Shown piece after piece: positions 55,105-63,720 of a stretch of 64,000 nucleotides of DNA (position 1 is the stretch's first letter; each line of letters begins with the position of its first letter). The stretch comes from Odiellus spinosus (lineage: Eukaryota; Arthropoda; Arachnida; Opiliones; Phalangiidae), in the NCBI GenBank assembly GCA_963920705.1, contig OY987227.1, forward strand, positions 7,977,602 to 8,041,601, written 5' to 3'. The notes beneath the pieces are model-generated. The model worked only from the letters and a program-made list of their open reading frames with translations. It ran no database searches and was not told the DNA's origin. A program made the position numbers and the translations under genes.

Positions 55105-55212
55105 GGCTGAAAAGCCAAGCCCGCCAAGAGTTAGTGAACTGGGAAGCATTAAGCTGAAAAGCTTGCCCCAGGAAGCTAAGGGTTGTAGGGAAGCCAGGGA
55201 AAGCTGAAAAGC
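55105..55212 (+). other. Three GAAA-tetraloop hairpins in the LTR transcript
   Basis: GGCT-GAAA-AGCC at 55105-55116 (4 bp), AAGCT-GAAA-AGCTT at 55151-55164 (5 bp) and GCT-GAAA-AGC at 55203-55212 (3 bp, possibly extended by flanking GGAA/TTCC). GAAA is a GNRA tetraloop. All lie downstream of the TATA box, so they would be in the RNA. The function is unknown; packaging or dimerisation is a guess. They recur in the 3' LTR at 61019-61126. Confidence 0.55.
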
Positions 55213-55408
55213 ACCTTCCGAATTCTCACGCCCTAACTCCGCGGAGATAGAAATATCCCGCGGTCAGCCGAGCGTATTCCGCGGCCGCCCAAAGTATTCG
55301 CGCCGTACAAACATTTTTTATAGTAATTTTAACTTGTAAGAATTAAGACATAATAAAACTATTCAGTCCAAATCATTACCCCGTCTGGTCCTTTTTGCGC
55401 CTGACAAC

Positions 55409-55424
55409 TGGTGGAGGCGCCGGG
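55409..55424 (+). other. Primer-binding site of element 2, tRNA-Ala-like
   Basis: Two bases after the LTR the sequence TGGTGGAGGCGCCGGG matches the complement of eukaryotic tRNA-Ala 3' ends (TGGTGGAGGTGCCGGG, from memory) at 15 of 16 positions. It lies upstream of the gag start. Confidence 0.75.
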
Positions 55425-55454
55425 CACCGATCGTACCACGCTCGACCGTCGCCT

Positions 55455-56762
55455 ATGAGCGACGACTCTGATACCACATATAGCTTGCCCGCTTCCCCGG
55501 CTGACACCGTGATTTATTCCCCGCCGGGATCTCCTTCCCGCGCCGATTTATCCGTACTCGCCGAAAACAGCCTACCGGAGCTTCAACGTCGAATATCCCG
55601 CCGAACCCACCATTTGGCCCCCGAGTTCACTGGGCTATCAATTCTGAATCGCCGTAAGGTATCACCATCTACACCACTCCCTCCTGTAAACATGGCATCC
55701 GCGGCCGACATTACCGCCGCCGTTACGGCAGCGCTCAACGCTTTAAATCTCCAACGAGACGTGCTCAAATTTGACCCCGAAACTCAAGACGTGAATGATT
55801 TCATTACGGTTTTTGAACAAAAAACAACCGGAAAAACTGACGCTGATCGTATCGCCCTACTTCCGTCCGCCCTTGGAGGAAAATCGCTGGCCTGGTATTC
55901 AACCCAAATTCGTATTACGGCTACTGCACCTCGTACCACCTGGCAGCAATGGAAGTCGGCATTATTGGGCGAATTTGGCCGATCCTCCCAAGCAATTTTT
56001 AATGAGCTACTGGCTCATAGGCAACTTCCGGGAGTTGACCCAGTCACCTATTACCGAGACACAATGAAATTATGCTCGTTGGCCAGCCCCACTATGACCG
56101 ATTCCGAGAAGATAAATTATTTACTTCGGGGCCTCCTTCCAGAACTTAGGGACAAACTGATCCTCATGTGCCCAGCCAGTCCCAAGGATTTTTTGGAAAA
56201 ATTACACCTACTCAACTCCGTAGCCACTTCAATCACTGTTCCCGCAAGCACCACTGATGGAAAAATTCTCGAGCTTCTTACCTTGCTGGCCGCCAGAACC
56301 ACAGGTCCGGCCCCTCAAACAGTCACTCCGGCCCTGTTTCAGTCTACTAGCAACGGGGAACTCGACGCCCTTCGTCGAGACTTAAAAGATATACGGCAGG
56401 AGGTGGACTCCCTACGATCATCATCGCGCCGCCGAGAACCTAGCCCAGCACCCGTGTCTTGTTACAAATGTGGACGTAAAGACCATTACGCTTCTTACTG
56501 TCGCGAAAACTTTCGTCACCAAGAGAACCGTTACCCGTCAAGTAACCGCGGAACCTCCCCGTACCGGTCAAGCGCTTACCCTACGGAGAACCGCACCCCG
56601 TCACCTTTCCGACCCAATACCAACTACAACCCCAGAGACCGAAGTCCATCTCCATTTTCTCCCAACCATACTTCATCCGATTGGCGACGTGGTCGCAGTC
56701 CGTCACCACACCCAAACGGTCGCGGTCAAAATAACTCGGGAAACGGAAACCGACGGTGGTAA
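55455..56762 (+). CDS. gag: Gag polyprotein of element 2
   Basis: A 435-residue structural protein of the particle. I chose the ATG at 55455: the frame is open further upstream to a TTG inside the LTR (55395), but that part covers the primer-binding site. It has an acidic/Ser-Pro N-terminus, then a capsid-type region at about residues 95-265 with landmarks FDPETQDVNDF and LAWYSTQ, then one CCHC zinc knuckle at 336-349 (C-x2-C-x4-H-x4-C). The C-terminal 85 residues are rich in Ser, Arg, Pro and Asn with repeated SPSP/TPSPF motifs, resembling a basic RNA-binding tail. The stop TAA (56760-56762) follows the frameshift site by 15 nt. Element 1 Gag has two knuckles, so the two Gags are not close relatives. 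Confidence 0.93.
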   Translation: MSDDSDTTYSLPASPADTVIYSPPGSPSRADLSVLAENSLPELQRRISRRTHHLAPEFTGLSILNRRKVSPSTPLPPVNMASAADITAAVTAALNALNLQRDVLKFDPETQDVNDFITVFEQKTTGKTDADRIALLPSALGGKSLAWYSTQIRITATAPRTTWQQWKSALLGEFGRSSQAIFNELLAHRQLPGVDPVTYYRDTMKLCSLASPTMTDSEKINYLLRGLLPELRDKLILMCPASPKDFLEKLHLLNSVATSITVPASTTDGKILELLTLLAARTTGPAPQTVTPALFQSTSNGELDALRRDLKDIRQEVDSLRSSSRRREPSPAPVSCYKCGRKDHYASYCRENFRHQENRYPSSNRGTSPYRSSAYPTENRTPSPFRPNTNYNPRDRSPSPFSPNHTSSDWRRGRSPSPHPNGRGQNNSGNGNRRW

Positions 56763-56781
56763 AAGGAGGTACCACACCGTC
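56738..56781 (+). promoter_or_regulatory. Predicted -1 ribosomal frameshift signal of element 2
   Basis: The codons TCG GGA AAC of gag contain the slippery heptamer G-GGA-AAC at 56738-56744. A 7-nt spacer (56745-56751) follows, then GACGGTG (56752-56758) pairs perfectly with CACCGTC (56775-56781), a 7-bp stem with a 16-nt loop that contains the gag stop. The pol frame is open from 56735, so the overlap is only 28 nt and slippage must occur here. GGGAAAC is an established -1 site in some lentiviruses. The stem is predicted by hand. Confidence 0.85.
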
Positions 56782-59700
56782 CTACCCTCTCCTCCTTAGT
56801 CCATCCAACAAACTAGTCACGTTACCAGCAACCATAAATAAGACAAACCTCAACCTCATACTAGACTCCGGGAGCACAAAAAACATTATTACACCGGCTC
56901 TCGTACAGACTTTACAATTACCTGTTCGCCCCGCCGACTCGGTTAGATTACGCGTGGCGGACGGGTCACTAATTACCCCTCTCGGGTTAAGTACCATGGA
57001 CATCCAAATTGGTCACACAACCTACCACGTCGAAGCCTTAATAATCAAAAACTTTGAATACCAACTACTACTTGGTCTGGAATTCTGCAACGACAACGAA
57101 GTTGAACTTAATTTTAAAACACGGTCCATTACTCTCGGTAACGAATCCTTTCCAATGCCAGACTCACTCTTCAGCCATCACAACCTAATACGCAACACGG
57201 CCGATATTACCATCCCGCCTTCCTCCGAGCTCGTCCTCGAAGTAGAGGCGTCATTGGTGTCAGGCTCCCGCATGATCGAGCCCCTACCGTCAACCTACCA
57301 ACGATTTGGCTTACTTATTTGTAAAACACTTACGACCTTCGATCATGGCCGCGCCTTGATTCGCGTAGCCAACCCGCACCATCGTGCAATCATTCTCCCT
57401 CGTAACGCTACCCTGGCTCAAGCACACGAGGTCATCGAGGTAAACCTCCTGGACAAGGATATGGTACTTCCGGAGTCCACCCTCCCTACCGAATTGGATA
57501 TGGGAGCCCAGCTTTCATCCACTCAAAAGGAACAACTTCGGTCCCTTCTAAAAAAACACGCGGACGTCTTTTCGAAACACGAAGGCGATCTTGGCAGAAC
57601 CACCCTAATTAAACACCAGATTCACACCGGTGATGCCGCTCCTACGCGCTCTCATCCATACCGGAAGTCGTTCAAAGAACGAGATGTCCTCCAGAAAGAA
57701 GTCGACAAACTCCTAGAACAAGGTATCATCCGGGAATCTTGCAGCCCTTGGGCCGCCCCCGTCATCCTTATAAAGAAACGTGACGGTACGTGGCGTTTTT
57801 GCGTCGATTGGCGAAAACTAAACTCCGTTACCAAAAAGGACGTTCATCCTCTTCCCCGGATCGATGACACGCTAGATCGACTTGCGGGCTCGACCCTTTT
57901 CACAACCTTGGACTTAGCCTCGGGCTACTTTCAGGTTGCACTTGACGAGTCCGCTAAAGAGAAAACAGCTTTCGTCACGCCGGACGGACAGTACGAGTTC
58001 AACGTACTGGGAATGGGACTATGTAATTCCCCGGCCACCTTTCAAAGACTAATGTACAAAGCTTTGGGTACGCTGATGTGGAAAGTTACCATGGCTTACC
58101 TCGATGACATCATCATTTTTTCACACTCATTCGACTCACACTTACTTCACCTTAATCAAGTGTTAACGTGCTTACAAAGGGCCAATCTCAAAATTAAACC
58201 GAGCAAATGTTCTTTTGCCAAGCCCCGCATCCGATACCTAGGCCATGTCATCGACGGAAATGGTATAACACCCGACCCCCGTAACTTAGAAGCAGTAGAA
58301 AAATTTGCTACACCCAAAACAATGAAACAAGTCCAACAGTTTCTGGGACTGGCCGGCTACTACCGCCGCTTTATTAAGGATTTCGCCGGTATCGCCAAAC
58401 CTTTAACGGAACTTACCAAAAAGACTAATCCTTTCGTATGGGACGCAGCTGCGGACGAAGCATTTCGGCACCTCCGAGACTGCCTAATATCTACCCCGAT
58501 AGTTCGGCATCCGCAATGGGACACGCCATTTGAAATACATTCCGACGCCTCCGCCTATGGGATCGGCGCCATCCTCAAACAAAGGATTAACAACCAGGAA
58601 AGGGTGATCGCTTATGCTAGCCGCCTTCTCAACTCCGCCGAACGGAATTATAGTCCAACCGAACGAGAATGTCTAGCTATCGTTTTTGGCGTTAACAAAT
58701 TCCGACCCTATGTTCACGGCCGCCCACTCTCCATCATAACTGATCACCATGGCTTATGTTGGTTAACATCCGTTAAAAACCCTAATGGACGACTGGCACG
58801 CTGGTCGCTAACGCTCCAAGAGTTCGACCCCATTATTCGATATAAAAGTGGGCGTAAACATCTGGACGCTGACGCTCTTTCACGAGCCCCGTTTGAACCA
58901 GCTCCAGTCATTCATGACTCCCTATCCACCACGGATACGGTGGACTCGCTGGACCTATCGCAATTTGACATACCGAGTCTACAACGACAAGATCCCTTTA
59001 TGGACTCCATTATACGCTTCTTGGAGGCAAAACCCTTATCTGCGCCACACCAACTTGTTCGCACGGCCCGCTGTTTTGAATTAATAAACGGCCTTCTCTG
59101 CCGCCACGTTCGCACCGATGAAGGGCTGAAATCAGTGATCGTGGCCCCCAAGGAGATCCGGACCGCCATCCTATACGCCCTGCACGACGACATTACTGCG
59201 GGTCATCTAGGCCTTCCACGCACGTGGCAACGAATACGCAAGCGTTTCTTCTGGCCCAAGATGCTCGCCCAAATAACCAACTATGTCCAATCTTGCGTCT
59301 CTTGTCAACAACAAAAAATATATCCCGGCAAACCCAGTGGCCTTCTACAGCCGATCCCACCCACTACGAAGCCCTTCGAAAGAGTTGGCTTGGATAAACT
59401 CGGCCCGTTTCCTGAATCGCATAATGGCAACCGACACATAGTAGTCTGCACAGACTATTGCACTCGCATGGTAAGCGCTAAAGCTATTCCACGAGGGACC
59501 GCTGAGGAAATCGCGCAGTTTTTTACAAAGGACATCATGCTTCACTACGGCGCTCCGAAAGAATTAATCACGGATCGGGGCACGGAAAACGTTAATAGCC
59601 TAATGGGAGAAATCAATAAACTTTTTTCCGTTCACCACAAACGTACCACAGCGTATCACCCTCGGACGAACGGGCTGGTAGAGCGGTTTAATAAAACTCT

Positions 59701-60466
59701 AGCCGATATGATGGCTCAGTACGTATCAGGCAACCATAAGGACTGGGATCGATTCCTGCCTTTCCTCGTATTTGCGTACAATACTTCCACCCACGCCGTT
59801 ACCGGATACACTCCATTTTTCTTGTTACACGGCTACGAAGCAGATCTAAGACTGGACGCCGCCTTACAACTCCCTTCGGGTACATTACGAACCCAATTTG
59901 GTTTCGAACATATTTTATATGCCCAACGAGCCCGATCTTTGGCAGCCGATCGTCACGCCATCTCCCAGCATAAAGATAAAGAACGATTTGACCTTCGCCG
60001 CCGTGAAGTCCACTTTCAGGAAGGAGATCTTGTTTTTCTAAATAAACCACGTCGAGTGCCGGGTCTTTCCGAAAAGTTATTACACCAATACGCCGGTCCT
60101 TACCAAATAATTCGACAAACCGCCGAAAATAACTACGAAGTTCGCCCATCAGATGGGGGTAAATCAGATATAGTCTCCGTCGAACGTTTAAAACCCTACG
60201 TGAACCGAAAGAAATATTTGGAGTCTATTCGTCGGGTGCATTTCACAGAATTGCCCTGCGTGGTGCAATATTCTAGCGAGGACGCTCCGGCTAAACTTTC
60301 TCCTTACAGCACCACCCCCCCTGATAGGGACGCTTCCCAGGCCCGAGAGGATCAACCCCCGCTAACGACTCCGGTGGCCTTCACGCCAACTCCCCCTCCG
60401 AATGGCGTTCGACGCTCTACTCGACGACGTTCTATTCCGGACCGGTTTTCCCCCTCTCCCTCCTAA
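56756..60466 (+). CDS. pol: Pol polyprotein of element 2 (protease, RT, RNase H, integrase)
   Basis: A 1236-residue frame. The codon at 56756 is GTG and unlikely to be a start; the frame opens at 56735 and is reached by -1 frameshifting from gag. Residues: protease D37-S38-G39; reverse transcriptase about 315-500 with D386 and Y448-L-D-D451; RNase H about 590-712 (D597, E638, D663, D705); integrase HHCC H810, H817, C847, C850, catalytic D880, D940 and E976 (35 residues between the last two), and a GPY module at 1114-1116. The C-terminal tail is Pro/Ser/Arg-rich with no chromodomain. All catalytic residues are present and no stop interrupts the frame, so it is probably functional. A region of about 135 residues between protease and RT (about 130-265) is not assigned to a domain by eye. 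Confidence 0.97.
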   Translation: MVKGGTTPSYPLLLSPSNKLVTLPATINKTNLNLILDSGSTKNIITPALVQTLQLPVRPADSVRLRVADGSLITPLGLSTMDIQIGHTTYHVEALIIKNFEYQLLLGLEFCNDNEVELNFKTRSITLGNESFPMPDSLFSHHNLIRNTADITIPPSSELVLEVEASLVSGSRMIEPLPSTYQRFGLLICKTLTTFDHGRALIRVANPHHRAIILPRNATLAQAHEVIEVNLLDKDMVLPESTLPTELDMGAQLSSTQKEQLRSLLKKHADVFSKHEGDLGRTTLIKHQIHTGDAAPTRSHPYRKSFKERDVLQKEVDKLLEQGIIRESCSPWAAPVILIKKRDGTWRFCVDWRKLNSVTKKDVHPLPRIDDTLDRLAGSTLFTTLDLASGYFQVALDESAKEKTAFVTPDGQYEFNVLGMGLCNSPATFQRLMYKALGTLMWKVTMAYLDDIIIFSHSFDSHLLHLNQVLTCLQRANLKIKPSKCSFAKPRIRYLGHVIDGNGITPDPRNLEAVEKFATPKTMKQVQQFLGLAGYYRRFIKDFAGIAKPLTELTKKTNPFVWDAAADEAFRHLRDCLISTPIVRHPQWDTPFEIHSDASAYGIGAILKQRINNQERVIAYASRLLNSAERNYSPTERECLAIVFGVNKFRPYVHGRPLSIITDHHGLCWLTSVKNPNGRLARWSLTLQEFDPIIRYKSGRKHLDADALSRAPFEPAPVIHDSLSTTDTVDSLDLSQFDIPSLQRQDPFMDSIIRFLEAKPLSAPHQLVRTARCFELINGLLCRHVRTDEGLKSVIVAPKEIRTAILYALHDDITAGHLGLPRTWQRIRKRFFWPKMLAQITNYVQSCVSCQQQKIYPGKPSGLLQPIPPTTKPFERVGLDKLGPFPESHNGNRHIVVCTDYCTRMVSAKAIPRGTAEEIAQFFTKDIMLHYGAPKELITDRGTENVNSLMGEINKLFSVHHKRTTAYHPRTNGLVERFNKTLADMMAQYVSGNHKDWDRFLPFLVFAYNTSTHAVTGYTPFFLLHGYEADLRLDAALQLPSGTLRTQFGFEHILYAQRARSLAADRHAISQHKDKERFDLRRREVHFQEGDLVFLNKPRRVPGLSEKLLHQYAGPYQIIRQTAENNYEVRPSDGGKSDIVSVERLKPYVNRKKYLESIRRVHFTELPCVVQYSSEDAPAKLSPYSTTPPDRDASQAREDQPPLTTPVAFTPTPPPNGVRRSTRRRSIPDRFSPSPS

Positions 60467-60475
60467 CCTGTTTAT

Positions 60476-60507
60476 TTTTTGGTTGTTTTTCTTCTCCCGA
60501 ACTTTAG
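60476..60507 (+). promoter_or_regulatory. Possible splice acceptor before the third ORF of element 2
   Basis: A T/C-rich tract with GGTTGTTTTTCTTCTCCCGA ends in ACTTTAG at 60507, the layout of a 3' splice site. It lies just after the pol stop and 55 nt before the ATG of the third ORF. A spliced subgenomic RNA, as used for env in some Ty3/gypsy elements, would give this ORF a way to be translated. Inference only; no donor was identified. Confidence 0.3.
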
Positions 60508-60562
60508 TGTCAGCATCGATTTTACCCAGTCCACGTAATTTTTTTTTCTCCCACCGTCCACC

Positions 60563-60952
60563 ATGAAACCTTCGGCCCAACGCCGCCGGCAACGTTTTAA
60601 TACCCATCTTAAAAACCTAAAAACGGTGGCTCCGCTCAATCCCCAAGTCCTGGGACGGCTAGAAAAACAACAACGCCGCAACGATCGCCGCACACAACGT
60701 CGTCTTGCCGCTTCCCTCCAGGAACCAGTATCCCAGGTGGAGGCTGCTACAATTATCGATACCGAGTACATCACGGACCACGTGGACGCAAACGATGACC
60801 TTTTCCTCTCGACCGAGATGAACGCCGAGTCGGCTCTTGTTTCCACGGGGAGCTGTCGGACGGACAGCGGAAATCCAAGCCCGAACGCGACCGGATCGCC
60901 GAGAAACCGGCGACGAAAGGATTGCGTAACCGAGGGCAATCTTCGGGTATAA
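60563..60952 (+). CDS. Third ORF of element 2: small arginine-rich protein, unknown
   Basis: 129 codons from an ATG in a good context (CACCATGAA), in the env position. About 97 codons lie before the LTR and 32 run into it. The N-terminal half is strongly basic, with RRRQRF near residue 7 and EKQQRRNDRRTQRRL near 34-48, resembling an arginine-rich RNA-binding motif. Residues about 60-90 are acidic (DTEYITDHVDANDD). There is no signal peptide or membrane segment, so it is not an envelope protein. Third-position C/T preference looks like that of gag and pol. The stop TAA at 60950-60952 lies inside the LTR TATA box. The tail overlapping the LTR can be read from the 5' LTR too. It could be an accessory protein or an unselected frame; I cannot name a family. 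Confidence 0.5.
   Translation: MKPSAQRRRQRFNTHLKNLKTVAPLNPQVLGRLEKQQRRNDRRTQRRLAASLQEPVSQVEAATIIDTEYITDHVDANDDLFLSTEMNAESALVSTGSCRTDSGNPSPNATGSPRNRRRKDCVTEGNLRV
60844..60853 (+). other. Short polypurine tract of element 2
   Basis: CACGGGGAGC directly precedes the 3' LTR. GGGGAG is shared with the tract of element 1, but it is shorter, with one pyrimidine left between tract and LTR. Confidence 0.55.
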
Positions 60953-61320
60953 ATAGCCGTCGCGTTGACCAAGGAAGAACACTTTCTCTTCGGAGTTTCT
61001 CTTGACGGGAATTATTAAGGCTGAAAAGCCAAGCCCGCCAAGAGTTAGTGAACTGGGAAGCATTAAGCTGAAAAGCTTGCCCCAGGAAGCTAAGGGTTGT
61101 AGGGAAGCCAGGGAAAGCTGAAAAGCACCTTCCGAATTCTCACGCCCTAACTCCGCGGAGATAGAAATATCCCGCGGTCAGCCGAGCGTATTCCGCGGCC
61201 GCCCAAAGTATTCGCGCCGTACAAACATTTTTTATAGTAATTTTAACTTGTAAGAATTAAGACATAATAAAACTATTCAGTCCAAATCATTACCCCGTCT
61301 GGTCCTTTTTGCGCCTGACA
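60854..61320 (+). repeat. 3' LTR of element 2
   Basis: Same length and, on reading, the same sequence as 54940-55406. It supplies the polyadenylation signal (AATAAA at 61266-61271) and is followed by the target duplicate ATAT. Confidence 0.95.
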
Positions 61321-61324
61321 ATAT

Positions 61325-62950
61325 TAATTCCCAAAACTGTTAAAACTGTGATAGAAAAGAATACTAATTAATATCAGCCTATTCCATCTTGAATTAGTAA
61401 CGCGTACAAAGCTATATACGGCTTCATTTTATAAAGATAATAACGAGTAGCCTAGTATTGATCGTTTTGCAAATTTAAGGTAGAATCGGATAAAGCGGAT
61501 CGGATCTAGGACTTGACAATAAACATCTGTCTTAACAGATAAAGAGGAATAACCAAATTTAGAGTTAATAAGCGTCCACTAACGGCCATAAACAGTGGGT
61601 GCAAAAGTAATAGCCATAGGTGTTCATTGATACGAGTCCTAGATCAAATCTAAGTTACATAGATGTCGTATTAATGTAGCCAGCGATTTCTTACAAAATA
61701 ACAAGGAGGTGCCCTCTTTTTTCAGCGAAAGAAACATTTTTTACTTTATAATAATAGGCATTAAACTTTGACCTCTTTTAGCAATTTGTTCAATTTAATT
61801 TCAAAATATTTGGATATAAAATTATCATTATATGGTAATTTTCCAAAGTAATCCGTAAATTACCATTATCCCGGTAATTTAGAACTCTACTCCTCGTTGC
61901 AATTTACCAAATTCCAAAATAAAACATTATTTTACTCGTCTTAAAAGCCCCAGATAGAACTGAAGAAAGAATAACATTTTCAACTTCAAGTTGGCAGCGA
62001 GCGTAAACTTAATCTACCCCATATCTCTACGATTTCTCGACCTTAAAATAAAGGGAGGCTAATTTTATACGCGTTGCTAACTCGAAGTGAAATAGACTTA
62101 TTTAAATCTGTACATATAAATTACAATCTTAAAAAGCAGCAAATGTATAAAGGTATGAAATAAATTTTAATGGGATATTTGAACCATTTTAAGAACGCAA
62201 CTTATTACGAAAACTAAGGCTTTTATAGTACTATAGGCGAGCAGTCTCAAGGATACACTCTCTCTAAAATATATGAAATACCAACGTGTCTTGACCCTAA
62301 TATAAACTAAAAGGTATACTAGTTATTGAAACCCAAATACTGACGAAAGACACGGGATTACACCCTGAAATGAATAGATGGCCTATATAGTTCCCGTAAT
62401 AACACACTTAACTAAGTGGAGGAATTCCACGTCTGCGATTTTAGGTTAAAATTATTTCTCTTTCTCCTATATCCACGCACCAATCAAAACAGCGAGACTT
62501 AGAAATACAAATGGGGCCTGATTTAAACTCTATTACTTCTATTTCACGAGACGGATCGCGCTCAAAAATACTTTGAAGTTACAACACTCGCAAAACAGAT
62601 CTCCGCTTCTATTTATCAAATGCGCTATAAGTAAGGGTTTAAACTAAGTTTCCATGTTTATTCTAAAACTAATTTCATAATTTTGCATCCATTAGCTGCG
62701 CCACTAATTACTTTTAATTTAAGGCAAAAATCGAGAGTAGGATAACAATTTTCATATTTAAAACCGAAGCCCAAGTTTCGCGAATTAAATCATAGTTTTA
62801 AGGGAAAGAAAACGAAGTTTCGAACAGGTGTAGTCGCTATCAAAGGTAATTTTCTAATTATTATATATTTAGAATACGATTATAATATACCGACCTAAAC
62901 TTATCAAATGATTAAGATAAAACCAGGAGCTAAGGGGATTTTAAGTGGCT
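61325..62950. other. AT-rich DNA, no gene recognised
   Basis: It includes the short motif CTAACGGCCATAAACAGTG near 61578, shared with about 48825, and a weak inverted pair around GGTAATTTTCC / GGTAATTTA near 61840-61890. No coding frame. Confidence 0.35.
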
Positions 62951-62954
62951 TAGT

Positions 62955-63720
62955 ACCATTGGATCGAAATTCATTTGATCGACACAGGGTCCATTAGATC
63001 GAAATTCAATGGATCGACATGCAGAACCAAATGATCGACACTTAAAAAAAGAAGACTCAAATGATCGACAGGTAAAAAAGATTGAATGTAATAGACATGC
63101 AGTACCATTGGATTGAAATTCATTTGATCGACACAGGGTCCATTAGATCGAAATTCAGTGGATCGACATGCAGAACCAAATGATCGACACTTACAAAAAG
63201 AAGATTCAAATGATCGACAGTTAAAAAAGATTGAGTGGAATAGATATGAAGTACCATTGGATCGACATGCAGAACCAAATGATCGAAAATATCAAATAAA
63301 ATTCAAAAAGACTTGATACTGCATAGATTTAAAAATCGATTAGTTAATTTAAAACCTATCGATTTTTAAATCCATGCAATATTAAGTATTTTTAAAATTA
63401 ATTTAATAACCTAACCTAACCTAACCTAACCTAACCTAACCTAAACGCAATAATTTTATATATTAACCAAATAATTTCGATTATTTAACACACCATTTTC
63501 ACGATGAGGATTCAAACTCAGTATCTTTTTACAATCCATGCTGGCTACCCTTTCGGGCAACGGGTCACGGCATCTCAATTAAAACGAGAGAGACTGTCGA
63601 TCAAATAAATTTCGATCAAATGGGGCTATCCCGTCGATCAAATGAGACACACTGTCGATCAGATAAATTTCGATCCAAAGGACCCTTTGTCGATCGGATG
63701 AATTTCTATCTATTGGTAAT
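62955..63720. repeat. Composite inverted-repeat structure enclosing a telomere-like tract
   Basis: The left side starts TACCATTGGATCGAAATTC and contains two direct repeats of about 159 bp (from 62955 and 63114) and a shortened third (from 63253), all built on GATCGAC motifs. The right side, about 63648-63717, is the reverse complement of the left start (GTCGATCAGATAAATTTCG, then GGACCCTTTGTCGATC, then ATGAATTTCTATC...TTGGTA), roughly three quarters identical by eye over 65 bp. Between them lie a hairpin (arms about 63313-63339 and 63357-63386) and the CCTAA tract. It looks like a non-autonomous DNA element or foldback; no target duplication was recognised. Confidence 0.6.
63407..63444 (-). 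repeat. Interstitial (TTAGG)n telomere-like tract
   Basis: About seven perfect CCTAA units on the plus strand, that is TTAGG on the minus strand. This is the canonical arthropod telomere repeat. The tract is too short and internal to be a chromosome end in this assembly. Confidence 0.85.

Larger units (their letters stand above)
54940..55406 (+). repeat. 5' LTR of element 2
   Basis: 467 bp, starting TGTCGGACGGACAG and ending GCGCCTGACA. A TATA box TATAAATA at 55034-55041 suggests transcription starting near 55065. A polyadenylation signal AATAAA lies at 55352-55357, so R would span about 300 bp. Three copies of GCTGAAAAGC inside R can each form a small hairpin. Confidence 0.95.
54940..61320 (+). 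mobile_element. LTR element 2: complete Ty3/gypsy-type retrotransposon
   Basis: A 6381-bp element on the plus strand. The 467-bp LTRs at 54940-55406 and 60854-61320 are offset by exactly 5914 bp at both ends, and I saw no difference when reading them side by side. TG...CA ends and a 4-bp target duplication ATAT (54936-54939 and 61321-61324). Order: LTR, tRNA-Ala-like primer-binding site, gag, pol (-1 frame; PR-RT-RNase H-IN), a small third ORF, short polypurine tract, LTR. Base composition and codon use (C/T in third positions) differ from the AT-rich surroundings and from element 1, so the two are different families. Intact frames and matched LTRs indicate recent insertion. Confidence 0.96.

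Noticed and set aside
55395-55454. Extended gag start at a TTG inside the LTR of element 2
   Set aside because: It would translate the primer-binding site; the ATG at 55455 is a better start.
60472-61063. Minus-strand ORFs of 166 and 134 codons at the end of element 2
   Set aside because: They are antisense to the third ORF and LTR, part of them recurs in the 5' LTR, and they carry no domain.
63505-63600. Possible tRNA pseudogene on the minus strand (GAGTTTGAATCC with TAGCCAGCATGG)
   Set aside because: The T stem does not pair properly, the boxes are too close together, and no anticodon arm could be drawn.
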